Notes: generated by a model from the letters alone, not told the origin. A DNA stretch of 42,487 bases from Clostridia bacterium (GCA_017502525.1 JAFVUV010000020.1:1-42487); one strand, 5' to 3'; positions 16,157 to 24,323 are shown, counted from the first letter of the stretch. Translations and numbers: made by a program.

Positions 16157-18084
16157 ACGATACCATTGCTTTAGTTGGAAACCCAAATTGTGGAAAAACT
16201 TCACTCTTTAACACTCTCACGGGTACTTATCAAAAGGTGGGTAACTGGACGGGCGTTACCACCGAACAAAAAATAGGTAAATACAAAAAGGACAAGCAAA
16301 TAAAAATTATAGACCTTCCTGGGTTATATTCATTAGGTTCTGGCGCGATAGACGAAACTACCGCTTATAAGTATTTAAAAAACACTCCGCCTAAAGTCAT
16401 TATTAACGTCGTCGACGGCACTAATCTAGAAAGAAATTTATCCTTAACGGTAGAACTAGCGTATCTAAAAATTCCAACCGTAATTGCTATAAATATGTGC
16501 GACGAGTTGGAAAAAAATCATATAAAACTAAACTCCGAATATTTATCTAAAATTTTCGGCGTGCCTGTTATAAATGTTTCTGCCCTTAAAGGCACTAATA
16601 TCGACAAACTAATAGACGTTGCTCGTAAAACAAGCCAAAAACCCCAAATTTTAGGTTATAACGCAAATTTATTGATTAGTAACAAGCTCAAACGATTTGA
16701 TTTTATAGAAAGTATTATAGATAAGGTTATTCAAAAGAAAACTACTAAAACGGAAAAGCGCACGCAAAGGATAGATAAAATACTATTAAATAAGTATTTA
16801 TCAATACCTATATTTTTTATGGTTATGACTGCGGTTTATTTTCTTTCAATGAAAGTAGGTGGCTTTTTTGGTGGGTATATAGAGCAATTATTTGAGTGGC
16901 TGTCAAAAAGGGCAGATTTATTACTTAACGGTATGGGCGCAAGTGAATGGATAACGTCTTTAATATGCGACGCGATAATAAAAACGCTTGGTGGAGTTTG
17001 TTCGTTTTTACCGCAAATTTTAATTTTGTTTATGCTTATGGCTCTAATTGAAGAAAGCGGTTACGCATCAAGAGTGGCGTTTATATTCGATAGAATATTT
17101 AGAACTTTCGGACTTAGTGGGAAATCCCTTTTGCCGTTAATAGTTTCTTGTGGCTGTACGGTAACGGGGTTAATGGCAACGCGCACCATTGAAAATACTA
17201 ACGAACGAAGAATGACCGTGTTTTTAGCACCTTTTATGCCGTGTGGTGCAAAAACGGCTGTGTTTGCTTGGTTTTCAAGCACGTTTTTCGGCGGGAACGC
17301 GCTAGTTGCGACTTCTATGTATTTTTTAGGTATAATTTGCGCTTGCGTTTTTGGACTAATATTGAAAGGATTTAAAATATTTAGAAGTGATGCAAGTGGT
17401 TTTTTGTTGGAAATACCCTTGCTTAGAGTTCCGCCGATAAAAAACGTTGTTGCCGTTATGTGGGAAAAGGTTAAAGAGTTTACCACAAAAGCTGCGCTTA
17501 TAGTATTTTCGGTTACGGTATTTTTATGGCTACTTAAGAGCGTTGGACCTAGTGGATACGTTGGGGAAAAGGTTGAAAAAAGTTTTCTATTTATTTTAGG
17601 TAATATATTAAAATACGCATTTTATCCACTAGGCTGTAGTAGTTGGCAAACGTCGGTTGCACTTATCTCGGGGACTTTTGCAAAAGAAGCGGTGGTAGAA
17701 AGTTTAAACTTATTATCGACAGACGTTCACGCCTTATTTAACAGCACTTATTCGGCATATGCGTTTATGGCGTTTATTTTGCTTTCGCCACCGTGTGTGG
17801 CAAGTCTAGCTACGGCAAAGAGAGAACTAGGCAACTTGAAAATTTTTGCGTTTATGCTAATATTTCAAACGTTATCAGCATATATAGTTGCTATTATTAT
17901 AAATACGGTGGGAACGCTTATTTATGGCGGATTTGGCTTGATTTTATCGGTAATTATTGCTATAATAATAGTGTTAGCAGTAATAAAATCAATAAAACGG
18001 TTAAATAAAAACGGCTGTAAACTTTGTGGTTACTGCAAAAAAGGAGAAAAATGCAACAAAAAGGTAAAACGCTTTACGACTTGA
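16153..18084 (+). CDS. feoB: Ferrous iron transporter FeoB
   Basis: 643 residues. The N-terminal G domain has GNPNCGKTS (9-17), DLPGLYSL, NMCDE and VSALKGTN (G1, G3, G4, G5). After a linker come the membrane helices with two Gate-type motifs, for example LIVSCGCTVTGLMATRTI and PLGCSSWQTSVALISG. It imports Fe2+ across the inner membrane. The C-terminus is a short cysteine-rich tail (CKLCGYCKKGEKC), as in many FeoB proteins that carry their own FeoC-like tail. The last 34 nt overlap the next gene. Confidence 0.97.
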   Translation: MNDTIALVGNPNCGKTSLFNTLTGTYQKVGNWTGVTTEQKIGKYKKDKQIKIIDLPGLYSLGSGAIDETTAYKYLKNTPPKVIINVVDGTNLERNLSLTVELAYLKIPTVIAINMCDELEKNHIKLNSEYLSKIFGVPVINVSALKGTNIDKLIDVARKTSQKPQILGYNANLLISNKLKRFDFIESIIDKVIQKKTTKTEKRTQRIDKILLNKYLSIPIFFMVMTAVYFLSMKVGGFFGGYIEQLFEWLSKRADLLLNGMGASEWITSLICDAIIKTLGGVCSFLPQILILFMLMALIEESGYASRVAFIFDRIFRTFGLSGKSLLPLIVSCGCTVTGLMATRTIENTNERRMTVFLAPFMPCGAKTAVFAWFSSTFFGGNALVATSMYFLGIICACVFGLILKGFKIFRSDASGFLLEIPLLRVPPIKNVVAVMWEKVKEFTTKAALIVFSVTVFLWLLKSVGPSGYVGEKVEKSFLFILGNILKYAFYPLGCSSWQTSVALISGTFAKEAVVESLNLLSTDVHALFNSTYSAYAFMAFILLSPPCVASLATAKRELGNLKIFAFMLIFQTLSAYIVAIIINTVGTLIYGGFGLILSVIIAIIIVLAVIKSIKRLNKNGCKLCGYCKKGEKCNKKVKRFTT

Positions 18085-18218
18085 TGCGTGAAGCAGACAA
18101 TAAAGAAGAAGACGCTTGTTTCCCTGAAGAGTGGGAAGACGAACGCAATAAATCTTCTAAAGAAAAATATTTTGAATATTACGACGATATTAAACTAACC
18201 CCAAAAGATGATTGGTAA
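18051..18218 (+). CDS. Small acidic protein overlapping feoB
   Basis: 55 residues from ATG 18051, with AAAGGAG at about 18040-18046 inside feoB. It overlaps the feoB 3' end by 34 nt in another frame. It is rich in Asp/Glu (MREADNKEEDACFPEEWEDE) and lacks membrane helices; one cysteine only. I do not recognise a family. An in-frame GTG at 18024 would add nine residues but has no ribosome binding site. The good ribosome binding site and a terminator just after the stop argue that it is real and cotranscribed with feoAB. Confidence 0.7.
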   Translation: MQQKGKTLYDLMREADNKEEDACFPEEWEDERNKSSKEKYFEYYDDIKLTPKDDW

Positions 18219-18223
18219 GAAAA

Positions 18224-18260
18224 AAACGCCTTAACGGATTGTTTCGTTAGGGCGTTTAAT
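18224..18260 (+). terminator. Terminator after feoAB unit
   Basis: AAACGCCTTAACGGA and TTCGTTAGGGCGTTT pair with two G-U pairs around a TTGT loop (about 18224-18257). The T-run is short (TTTAATT). It lies 5 nt after the stop of the small acidic gene. Confidence 0.75.
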
Positions 18261-18274
18261 TAAACAACTCATAG

Positions 18275-18304
18275 AACTCGACTTCTTACAAGTCGAGTTT
18301 TTAT
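18275..18304. terminator. Probable bidirectional terminator between convergent genes
   Basis: AACTCGACTT (18275-18284) and AAGTCGAGTT (18290-18299) form a perfect 10-bp stem with a CTTAC loop, followed by TTTATT on the plus strand. It lies between the feo unit and the minus-strand YgjV-like gene and could serve both. Confidence 0.75.
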
Positions 18305-18373
18305 TATGTCTTAAAAAAGTCTTTATGGGAAGAGCGATATGAACGTTTTTTATTTTTTAATTAATTGTTTGCT

Positions 18374-19048
18374 TTAGTTTGCGTCTATAATTCGTGTCGT
18401 AGCGTCGTCATTAGAAAGACACTCGGTGGAATTATTCGGGGAATTATTTGAAATTTCGTTTTCGGTTTCGGGTTTTTTACGGTAGCGTATTTCAGCAACT
18501 ATAATAGAGCCGATACTCATTGAATCGCTAACTATACCTGCGATACTGCAAACTATTACGTTATAAGATATCCACATAGCAAAGGTGGGGAGATTTATCA
18601 TCCTTATAGCGTGTGGGCTCTTAAACCCGTAGCCGATAGTTGAAATTAGTTTTGCCGTTACCGAAATTACGCTTATAAATATTGCAAGAGCCATTAAACC
18701 CGACGGGTTAGAAGTCCAACGCGATAAAACGGTTAAGGTTTTATTCCAAGTTAAAATTATAGTAGTGATGCCAGCGCCTGCAGTTATAATGCAAAATAGA
18801 ACAATCCACCATTTATTGCTTCTGCCTTTTTTAACGTTATGAGCAAAAACGAAATTTCTAATAACGCCCACGAAATCCATAACTAAACCGGTAAAAGCGC
18901 CAAGCATTAGGTATTGAACACAAAATAAAAAAGAGCCCAAAGACTTAAAAAACATAATTTTAAAGTGCGTGTTAAACTGCACGGAAAGGATATTCATTGC
19001 GATAGCAAAAAAGCCTACTATTTGGGCAAGTATATCAATAAACGTCAT
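18374..19048 (-). CDS. YgjV-family inner membrane protein
   Basis: 224 residues. Six to seven hydrophobic segments run through the protein (for example ILAQIVGFFAIAMNILSVQF, FLFCVQYLMLGAFTGLVMDF and WWIVLFCIITAGAG). The arrangement matches the YgjV family of membrane proteins with unknown function. The hydrophilic C-terminal tail is about 35 residues. The start at 19048 has AGAGG upstream; ATG 19066 lies in the promoter region just after the -10 box and is rejected. A second member of the family is at 40729-41364. Confidence 0.8.
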   Translation of the reverse strand: MTFIDILAQIVGFFAIAMNILSVQFNTHFKIMFFKSLGSFLFCVQYLMLGAFTGLVMDFVGVIRNFVFAHNVKKGRSNKWWIVLFCIITAGAGITTIILTWNKTLTVLSRWTSNPSGLMALAIFISVISVTAKLISTIGYGFKSPHAIRMINLPTFAMWISYNVIVCSIAGIVSDSMSIGSIIVAEIRYRKKPETENEISNNSPNNSTECLSNDDATTRIIDAN

Positions 19049-19067
19049 AAAAACCTCTACTTGCATA

Positions 19068-19096
19068 ATTATATACTTAACTGATTAAAATAGCAA
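19068..19096 (-). promoter_or_regulatory. Promoter of the YgjV-like gene
   Basis: On the minus strand TTGCTA (19096-19091), a 17-nt spacer and TATAAT (19073-19068) form a good sigma-A promoter. Initiation near 19061 gives a very short leader and supports the ATG at 19048. Confidence 0.65.
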
Positions 19097-19193
19097 GCCT
19101 TTTAATTGACAAAAAACAAAACAAACAAGTCGTAAAAAAGTTTAATTTTATAGTTTTAATGGTATAAAATATTTTAAAAGTATAAAAAAATGA

Positions 19194-19222
19194 TTGACAA
19201 AAACGTCAAAAAAATTTAATAT
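19194..19222 (+). promoter_or_regulatory. Promoter of the structured RNA / pot region
   Basis: Perfect TTGACA (19194-19199), 17-nt spacer, TAATAT (19217-19222); TATAAC overlaps at 19222-19227 with a longer spacer. Initiation is expected near 19229-19231, about 20 nt before the first paired base of the RNA. Confidence 0.6.
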
Positions 19223-19230
19223 ATAACTAG

Positions 19231-19573
19231 GATAAGAACTTTAATAAAACAGAGTCTATCCAAGCGATAAAGGACCACTCTAAATAGAGTTAAGGCCATA
19301 CGGACAGCCGGGTCCACTGCCGATTGGTGGCTTGCCACCTTATTGATTGAGTTAAAAGCTCAAATTTTATAAGTTGGTTACTTTATAACCTGATATGCGT
19401 AACTACGCAAACTTGTGAAACGGTCAATAAAGAGTAGTAAAAGTTTTTGTTGCTATATAGACTCTGACTTTAATATTTTAACCCCCAAACGCGCATAATA
19501 AAAAGGCACGGTTGTCGGGTGGTGAATTGTTTTCGCAAGAAGTAATAAGTTACGGCTTGCGTTTTTATTTTTT
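19231..19573 (+). ncRNA. Structured non-coding RNA upstream of potA, family not identified
   Basis: No gene fits in 19067-19607. A perfect 10-bp terminal helix pairs CAGAGTCTAT (19250-19259) with ATAGACTCTG (19457-19466) and encloses about 200 nt. Inside are five clear hairpins: 19277-19290, 19302-19315 (GGAC/GTCC), 19326-19339 (GGTGG/CCACC), 19347-19363 and 19376-19390. A sixth is at 19396-19409 (TGCGTA/TACGCA). A 9-bp helix, 19340-19348 with 19422-19430, groups the last three, sharing edge bases with the 19347 hairpin. A single-stranded 3' part (19467-19533) leads into a terminator. Size and a terminal helix resemble published large bacterial ncRNAs such as the raiA motif, but I cannot confirm that. 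It is either an sRNA or a potA leader. Confidence 0.75.
19534..19573 (+). terminator. Terminator between the structured RNA and potA
   Basis: CGCAAG (19534-19539) pairs with CTTGCG (19556-19561), with an inner GTAAT/GTTAC stem, followed by TTTTTATTTTTT. It ends 34 nt before the potA start. It would stop an independent RNA or act as the switch of an attenuator. Confidence 0.85.
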
Positions 19574-19607
19574 AAACGCTAGCGCAAAATTATTTTAGAG
19601 GTGTTTT

Positions 19608-21143
19608 ATGGCAAACGACAGAAAAAACGCTAAATCAGTGATGAGCGACGAAAAAATTATCCAACTAGTTAATTTAAACCGTACGTTTGACGACGGAGTT
19701 GTTGCGGTTGATAATATCAATTTATACGTTAGAAAGGGTGAGTTCGTCACCTTTTTAGGCCCGTCTGGGTGTGGCAAAACCACTACTTTGCGTATGATTG
19801 CAGGGTTTGATAAACCGTCGGGTGGAAAGATTTTATTTAACGGACAAGACATTTCGCATTTGCCCCCGAACAAACGTCCTATAAACACCGTTTTCCAACG
19901 TTATGCACTTTTCCCGCATCTTAACGTATATGATAATATCGCGTTTGGATTAAAACTCAAAAGAGTTAAGGTTACTTACGAAAAGGACGGCAAAATCGTT
20001 GAAAAAGTAGAAAAACTGAAAAAGAGCGATATTTCAGCAAAAGTTGAAAAGGCCTTAAAAATGGTTGACCTTGAAGGATTTGAAAAACGTAGCGTTTCTA
20101 CTTTATCAGGTGGTCAACAACAAAGGGTTGCCATTGCGCGTGCAATCGTTAACGAACCCAAAATTTTGCTCTTAGACGAACCGCTTGGCGCGTTAGACCT
20201 TAAGATGCGTAAAGATATGCAACTTGAACTTAAAGAAATGCATAAAAAACTAGGCATTACTTTTATTTACGTTACGCACGACCAAGAAGAAGCGCTTACT
20301 ATGAGCGATACTATCGTAGTTATGAACGACGGCGTGATTCAACAAATCGGTACGCCTACCGATATTTATAACGAGCCTAAAAACTCTTTTGTTGCCGACT
20401 TTATCGGAGAAAGCAACATCTTTAGTGGAACTATCGTTGGAGATAAAAAAGTTAGATTTATCGGCAAAAACTTCGACTGCGTAGACGACTTTGAAGTCAA
20501 CGAAAAAGTAGACGTAGTAGTTAGACCAGAAGACGTAACTCTTCTTGATAAAGGCGAAGGGCAAGTAAACGGTAAAATTATTAGTTCAATATTTAAAGGC
20601 GTGCATTACGAAATGGTAATGCTAGTTGGTAAAGCAGAAATTATCGTTCAAAGCACGGTTGAAAGAAAGGTTGGTGAAGACGTTAGTTTAATGATTAAAC
20701 CCAACGATATACACATAATGAAAAAGGAATTCACCACTAACCGTTACGACGGATATATTACTAAGCACAATACCGTGTGCTTTGGCGACGGCGAATTTGA
20801 GTGCGACGTGACTCAATTATATCCCGGCTCAATCGTTGATGAAGACGGTTATTTAATTACGGCTGAAGGGGAGAGAATAGACCTTACCGACGTTGACGTT
20901 AACGTAGAAGTCGGCTTGAAAGATATTGAGATTAGCGACGACGCGCAAAAGGGTGGAGCGATAGGTAATATCGTTTCGATTATATACAAAGTTGACCACT
21001 ATCAACTTATCGTTAGAACGGACGAAGAGGAAGAAGATTTCGTGTTCGATACTGAAGACACTTGGAACGAAAATGATAGGGTTAGCGTTATTATTCCAAA
21101 AGAAAAAATTAAACTTTCCTTAAAACAGGAGATTAAGAGATGA
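19608..21143 (+). CDS. potA: Polyamine ABC transporter ATP-binding protein PotA, extended
   Basis: 511 residues; PotA is usually about 350-380. Walker A GPSGCGKT (51-58), Q-loop VFQRYALFPH (95-104), signature LSGGQ (166-170), Walker B LLLDEP (187-192) and H224 are all present, so the ATPase should work. An insertion of about 25 charged residues follows FGLKLKR (about 119-145). The C-terminus has the usual TOBE-like domain (about 318-370) plus a second, similar one (about 449-505), linked by an acidic stretch. It energises import through PotB/PotC. GAGG precedes ATG 19608. Overlaps potB by 4 nt. Confidence 0.95.
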   Translation: MANDRKNAKSVMSDEKIIQLVNLNRTFDDGVVAVDNINLYVRKGEFVTFLGPSGCGKTTTLRMIAGFDKPSGGKILFNGQDISHLPPNKRPINTVFQRYALFPHLNVYDNIAFGLKLKRVKVTYEKDGKIVEKVEKLKKSDISAKVEKALKMVDLEGFEKRSVSTLSGGQQQRVAIARAIVNEPKILLLDEPLGALDLKMRKDMQLELKEMHKKLGITFIYVTHDQEEALTMSDTIVVMNDGVIQQIGTPTDIYNEPKNSFVADFIGESNIFSGTIVGDKKVRFIGKNFDCVDDFEVNEKVDVVVRPEDVTLLDKGEGQVNGKIISSIFKGVHYEMVMLVGKAEIIVQSTVERKVGEDVSLMIKPNDIHIMKKEFTTNRYDGYITKHNTVCFGDGEFECDVTQLYPGSIVDEDGYLITAEGERIDLTDVDVNVEVGLKDIEISDDAQKGGAIGNIVSIIYKVDHYQLIVRTDEEEEDFVFDTEDTWNENDRVSVIIPKEKIKLSLKQEIKR

Positions 21144-21982
21144 CCAAAGAGAACAACGCGTTGCCTTTAGCGAACGGAGGGAAAATTCGTTTTCGCATAG
21201 GTTTCAATAGAAAACAACTTTGCATACCTTACGGTGTGTTTCTAGCGTGTTTCGTAATAGTTCCACTTTTCTTAATCGTGTTTTATGCGTTTACAGACGA
21301 GAACGGCGCTATAACGATAGAAAATTTTATAAGATTTTTCACCACGCCAACCACGTTAACGACGGTAATTATAAGCATATTAATTGCACTTGCAACAACT
21401 GTGATTTGTATACTTTTAGCATATCCCGTAGCATATATTTTAGCAAACAGCAAACTAGGTAAGGGCGGAACGCTTTTAATGCTGTTTATTGCACCTATGT
21501 GGATTAACTTCGTGTTGCGTGCAATGGCGATGAAAGACTTGTTAACGCTTATAGGCGTGTTTGGGCTTAACAATTACGTTAACGTTATAATCGGTATGGT
21601 TTACGACTATATGCCGTTTATGATTTTGCCTATTTACAGCGTGTTAATCAAGATGGATAAAAGTTTAATAGAAGCGAGCCAAGACCTTGGCGCAAGCCCG
21701 TTAAAGACTTTCGTTAAGGTTACTTTCCCGTTGTCTATGCCTGGAATTGCAAGTGGTATAACTATGGTATTTATGCCCGTTATGACTTGCTACGTTATTT
21801 CAGATACTTTTGGTAATGGACTTATTACCATTATCGGTAAACTTATTGACGAACAGTTCACCACTTTCCAAAATTGGAATATGGGTTCGGCAATGGCTAT
21901 GGTATTGCTAATAATTATGCTCGTTTCAATGTGGGTTACGGGTGGATTTAAGAGCGAAGATACAAGGGGGACGAATTTATGA
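21140..21982 (+). CDS. potB: Polyamine ABC transporter permease PotB
   Basis: 280 residues, six membrane helices. The cytoplasmic EAA loop reads EASQDLGASPLKTFVKVTFP (about 174-193), the site that docks on PotA. The N-terminus is a hydrophilic stretch of about 25 residues before the first helix. The ATGA overlap with potA and the 4-nt overlap with potC indicate tight coupling. Confidence 0.95.
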   Translation: MTKENNALPLANGGKIRFRIGFNRKQLCIPYGVFLACFVIVPLFLIVFYAFTDENGAITIENFIRFFTTPTTLTTVIISILIALATTVICILLAYPVAYILANSKLGKGGTLLMLFIAPMWINFVLRAMAMKDLLTLIGVFGLNNYVNVIIGMVYDYMPFMILPIYSVLIKMDKSLIEASQDLGASPLKTFVKVTFPLSMPGIASGITMVFMPVMTCYVISDTFGNGLITIIGKLIDEQFTTFQNWNMGSAMAMVLLIIMLVSMWVTGGFKSEDTRGTNL

Positions 21983-22779
21983 AAAAGTTTTGTTCCGTAT
22001 TTTATATCGCGCTCGTATTACTCTTTATTTATGCGCCTATTTTCACGCTCGTATTATACAGTTTCGTCGATACGCCCATAGTTGGCATTGAACAAATATT
22101 CAAAATAGGTTTTTCATTTAACCTTTACGTTAAATTGTTTAACGACGCTGCACTTATGAAAATAGTATGGGATACGCTTATCTTAGCGATAGTCGTTGCA
22201 TTGCTTGCAACGTTGCTAGGCACACTTGGTGCAATCGGAATTTATTATAGTAAAGGTAAACTAGGCAAAAGCGTTTCGGCGGCGTCGCGTATTCCCGTTA
22301 TAAACGCGGAAATAGTTACGGCGGTTGCTCTCGTGTTATTGTTTGCGCTTATCTTTACCGAAAGTCGTTCGTATTTTTCTTTAGTGGTAGGACATTTAGT
22401 AATAACTACACCTTTCGTGGTGTTGTCGGTAATACCTAAATTAAAGCAGATGGACCCCAATTTATACGAAGCCGCACTTGACCTTGGCGCAAGCCCGTTC
22501 AGAGCGTTAGTTAGCGTAGTTTTGCCTGAAATCTTACCCGGCATTTTGAGCGGTTTTATGTTGTCTATTACCTTGTCTTTAGATGATTATATCATATCAG
22601 CGTATACCCGCCCGGCAGGGTTTGATACCATTTCAACTTACGTTTACGGCGCAATGGCAAAAGCGAACGCAAATTCATCGTTACCTGCGCTCCGTGCATT
22701 ATCGGCAATTATATTCGTTGCTATAATTTTAATAGTTGTCGTGCAAAACGTGCGCGCAAGAAAAAAGGGGGCGAAATAA
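21979..22779 (+). CDS. potC: Polyamine ABC transporter permease PotC
   Basis: 266 residues, six membrane helices, starting with a hydrophobic helix directly after MKKF. The EAA loop is EAALDLGASPFRALVSVVLP (about 161-180). The segment LSLDDYIISAYTRPAGFDTI is characteristic of PotC-type permeases. It pairs with PotB to form the channel. It ends 1 nt before potD. Confidence 0.95.
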   Translation: MKKFCSVFYIALVLLFIYAPIFTLVLYSFVDTPIVGIEQIFKIGFSFNLYVKLFNDAALMKIVWDTLILAIVVALLATLLGTLGAIGIYYSKGKLGKSVSAASRIPVINAEIVTAVALVLLFALIFTESRSYFSLVVGHLVITTPFVVLSVIPKLKQMDPNLYEAALDLGASPFRALVSVVLPEILPGILSGFMLSITLSLDDYIISAYTRPAGFDTISTYVYGAMAKANANSSLPALRALSAIIFVAIILIVVVQNVRARKKGAK

Positions 22780-22780
22780 T

Positions 22781-24307
22781 ATGAAAAGATTTTTCTCACT
22801 TTTTATCGTTGCTATAATTTTTATAAGTTCGTTATCGTTCGGTGGGTGTTCGCCAACGACGTCGGATACCAAGGTGATTCGCGTATGTAACTGCGAAGAC
22901 TATATAGACGAAACGCTTTTTGATGAATTTACACAAGAGACGGGAATAGAAGTTCAATATTCAACTTACGGCACGAACGAAAACTTGTATAATGAGTTAG
23001 TTATCAATCCTAACAGTTACGACTTGGTCGTTCCGTCTGAATATATGATAGAAAAACTCGCTATCGAAGGTAGAATTCAAAAACTTGATTTTAGTCGTTT
23101 ATTAGATTACAAGGCAAACGTTTCAGACTATATTAATACTAGACTTGAAAATTTGAAATTCACGGTTGAAAAGGGCAAATATGAAGGACAACAAGCCTCT
23201 CTTTCCGAGTATATGGTAGGATATATGTGGGGAACGATGGGCTGGGTTTACAGCACGGACGAACTCACCGTTGAAGACGTAAACAGTTGGTATAGTCCGT
23301 TTGAAAATTCGTCGCTAGCAAAACGTATTACTATTAAAGATGCAGTTAGAGATAGTTATATCGTCGGTATAGCTATGGCGTACGAACAAGAACTTAAAAA
23401 CGTTAGCGATAACGCAAGTATAACTGCAATATTAAATAACGTTGAAACCGAGGCTATAAAAAAGGTTGGCGAAAAATTGCAATCGTTAAAACCTATGCTT
23501 TATGGATTTGAAGTAGATAGCGGTAAAAACGATATTATCAACAATAGAATTGACGCTTACGTTGCTTGGAGCGGTGATGCTGCTTACGCGATAGACGTTG
23601 CTTGTGGAGACGCAGAAGATGAAGACGGCAATATTGTCGATACTATTAGAAATTTAAGTTATTATATCCCAGACGAAGGCTCTAATATTTGGTTTGACGG
23701 ATTTGTTATGCCTTCTGGTAGCAATAATTATGACGCAGTTTATGAGTTTTTAGAATTTATTTCTCGTCCTGATAGCGTATATCGCAATATGAACTATACG
23801 GGATATACGAGTATGGTTGCAAAAGGCGATTTTAATACTCCTATTGAATCTGAAAGTGGTGATACCCTAAGTAATCTATTTGACGCTATCGTTTTAGATT
23901 GGTTTGACGAAAGTGACGATATGGACCCCGAAACCGATTACGAAGTAATTGACTTATCATACTTTTTTGGTAATGATAGAAATTATACCGTTACCGTTTC
24001 GGCAGAATCTAAAGGTCGACTTATAGCGCAATATCCTACTTTAGAAATGCTTGAAAGATGTGCGATAATGCAAAACTTTAATAACGAAGCACTACGTCAA
24101 ATCAATGATATGTGGGAAGTTGTTAAAGGCGAAACTTTCCCAACGTGGGCATTGATTTTATTTGCTGTTTTAGTATTCGTAATCGGGGCTACGGTTGTAG
24201 TATATAGAAACAAGGAAAAAATCAAATGGCATAAAAACCTCGTTTATAAAAAGACGGCGTTAGAGAAAAAAGGCTATCGTATAATTAAAATAGAAGAAAT
24301 AGAATAA
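22781..24307 (+). CDS. potD: Polyamine-binding lipoprotein PotD with C-terminal membrane helix
   Basis: 508 residues; PotD is usually about 350. The signal peptide ends in a lipobox (LSFGGC, Cys23), so it is a lipoprotein. The solute-binding fold starts at IRVCNCEDYIDETLFDEF. PDEGSNIWFDGFVMPSG is a typical binding-site segment. The C-terminus adds a hydrophobic helix (about 455-475) and a basic cytoplasmic tail of about 33 residues, so the protein may be anchored at both ends. The start at 22781 has a GGGGG-rich ribosome binding site; an upstream in-frame ATG at 22736 lies inside potC and would spoil the signal peptide. Confidence 0.93.
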   Translation: MKRFFSLFIVAIIFISSLSFGGCSPTTSDTKVIRVCNCEDYIDETLFDEFTQETGIEVQYSTYGTNENLYNELVINPNSYDLVVPSEYMIEKLAIEGRIQKLDFSRLLDYKANVSDYINTRLENLKFTVEKGKYEGQQASLSEYMVGYMWGTMGWVYSTDELTVEDVNSWYSPFENSSLAKRITIKDAVRDSYIVGIAMAYEQELKNVSDNASITAILNNVETEAIKKVGEKLQSLKPMLYGFEVDSGKNDIINNRIDAYVAWSGDAAYAIDVACGDAEDEDGNIVDTIRNLSYYIPDEGSNIWFDGFVMPSGSNNYDAVYEFLEFISRPDSVYRNMNYTGYTSMVAKGDFNTPIESESGDTLSNLFDAIVLDWFDESDDMDPETDYEVIDLSYFFGNDRNYTVTVSAESKGRLIAQYPTLEMLERCAIMQNFNNEALRQINDMWEVVKGETFPTWALILFAVLVFVIGATVVVYRNKEKIKWHKNLVYKKTALEKKGYRIIKIEEIE

Positions 24308-24323
24308 ACTAATTGGGTGGATT

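Noticed and set aside
17061..17486. 141-residue minus-strand reading frame inside feoB
   Set aside because: Opposite strand of a conserved membrane gene, no promoter or ribosome binding site.
19049..19066. ATG at 19066 as start of the YgjV-like gene
   Set aside because: It lies between the -10 box and the expected transcription start; ATG 19048 has AGAGG upstream.
19302..19340. GGACAGCCGGGTCC and ACTGCC words, reminiscent of cobalamin or NiCo riboswitches
   Set aside because: Neither the B12 box nor the NiCo four-way junction sequence can be assembled around them.
19387..19409. AACCTGAT followed by a GCGTA hairpin, reminiscent of the TPP riboswitch core
   Set aside because: The other required TPP box (CTGAGA) and the proper helix order are missing.
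19231..19573. tmRNA, RNase P RNA, 6S RNA or SRP RNA
   Set aside because: No tRNA-like ends, no RNase P core words such as GAGGAAAGTCC or ACAGA, no single long bulged hairpin, and no SRP tetraloop domain.
22736..22780. Upstream ATG for potD
   Set aside because: It lies inside potC and would put a charged Cys-rich segment before the signal peptide.
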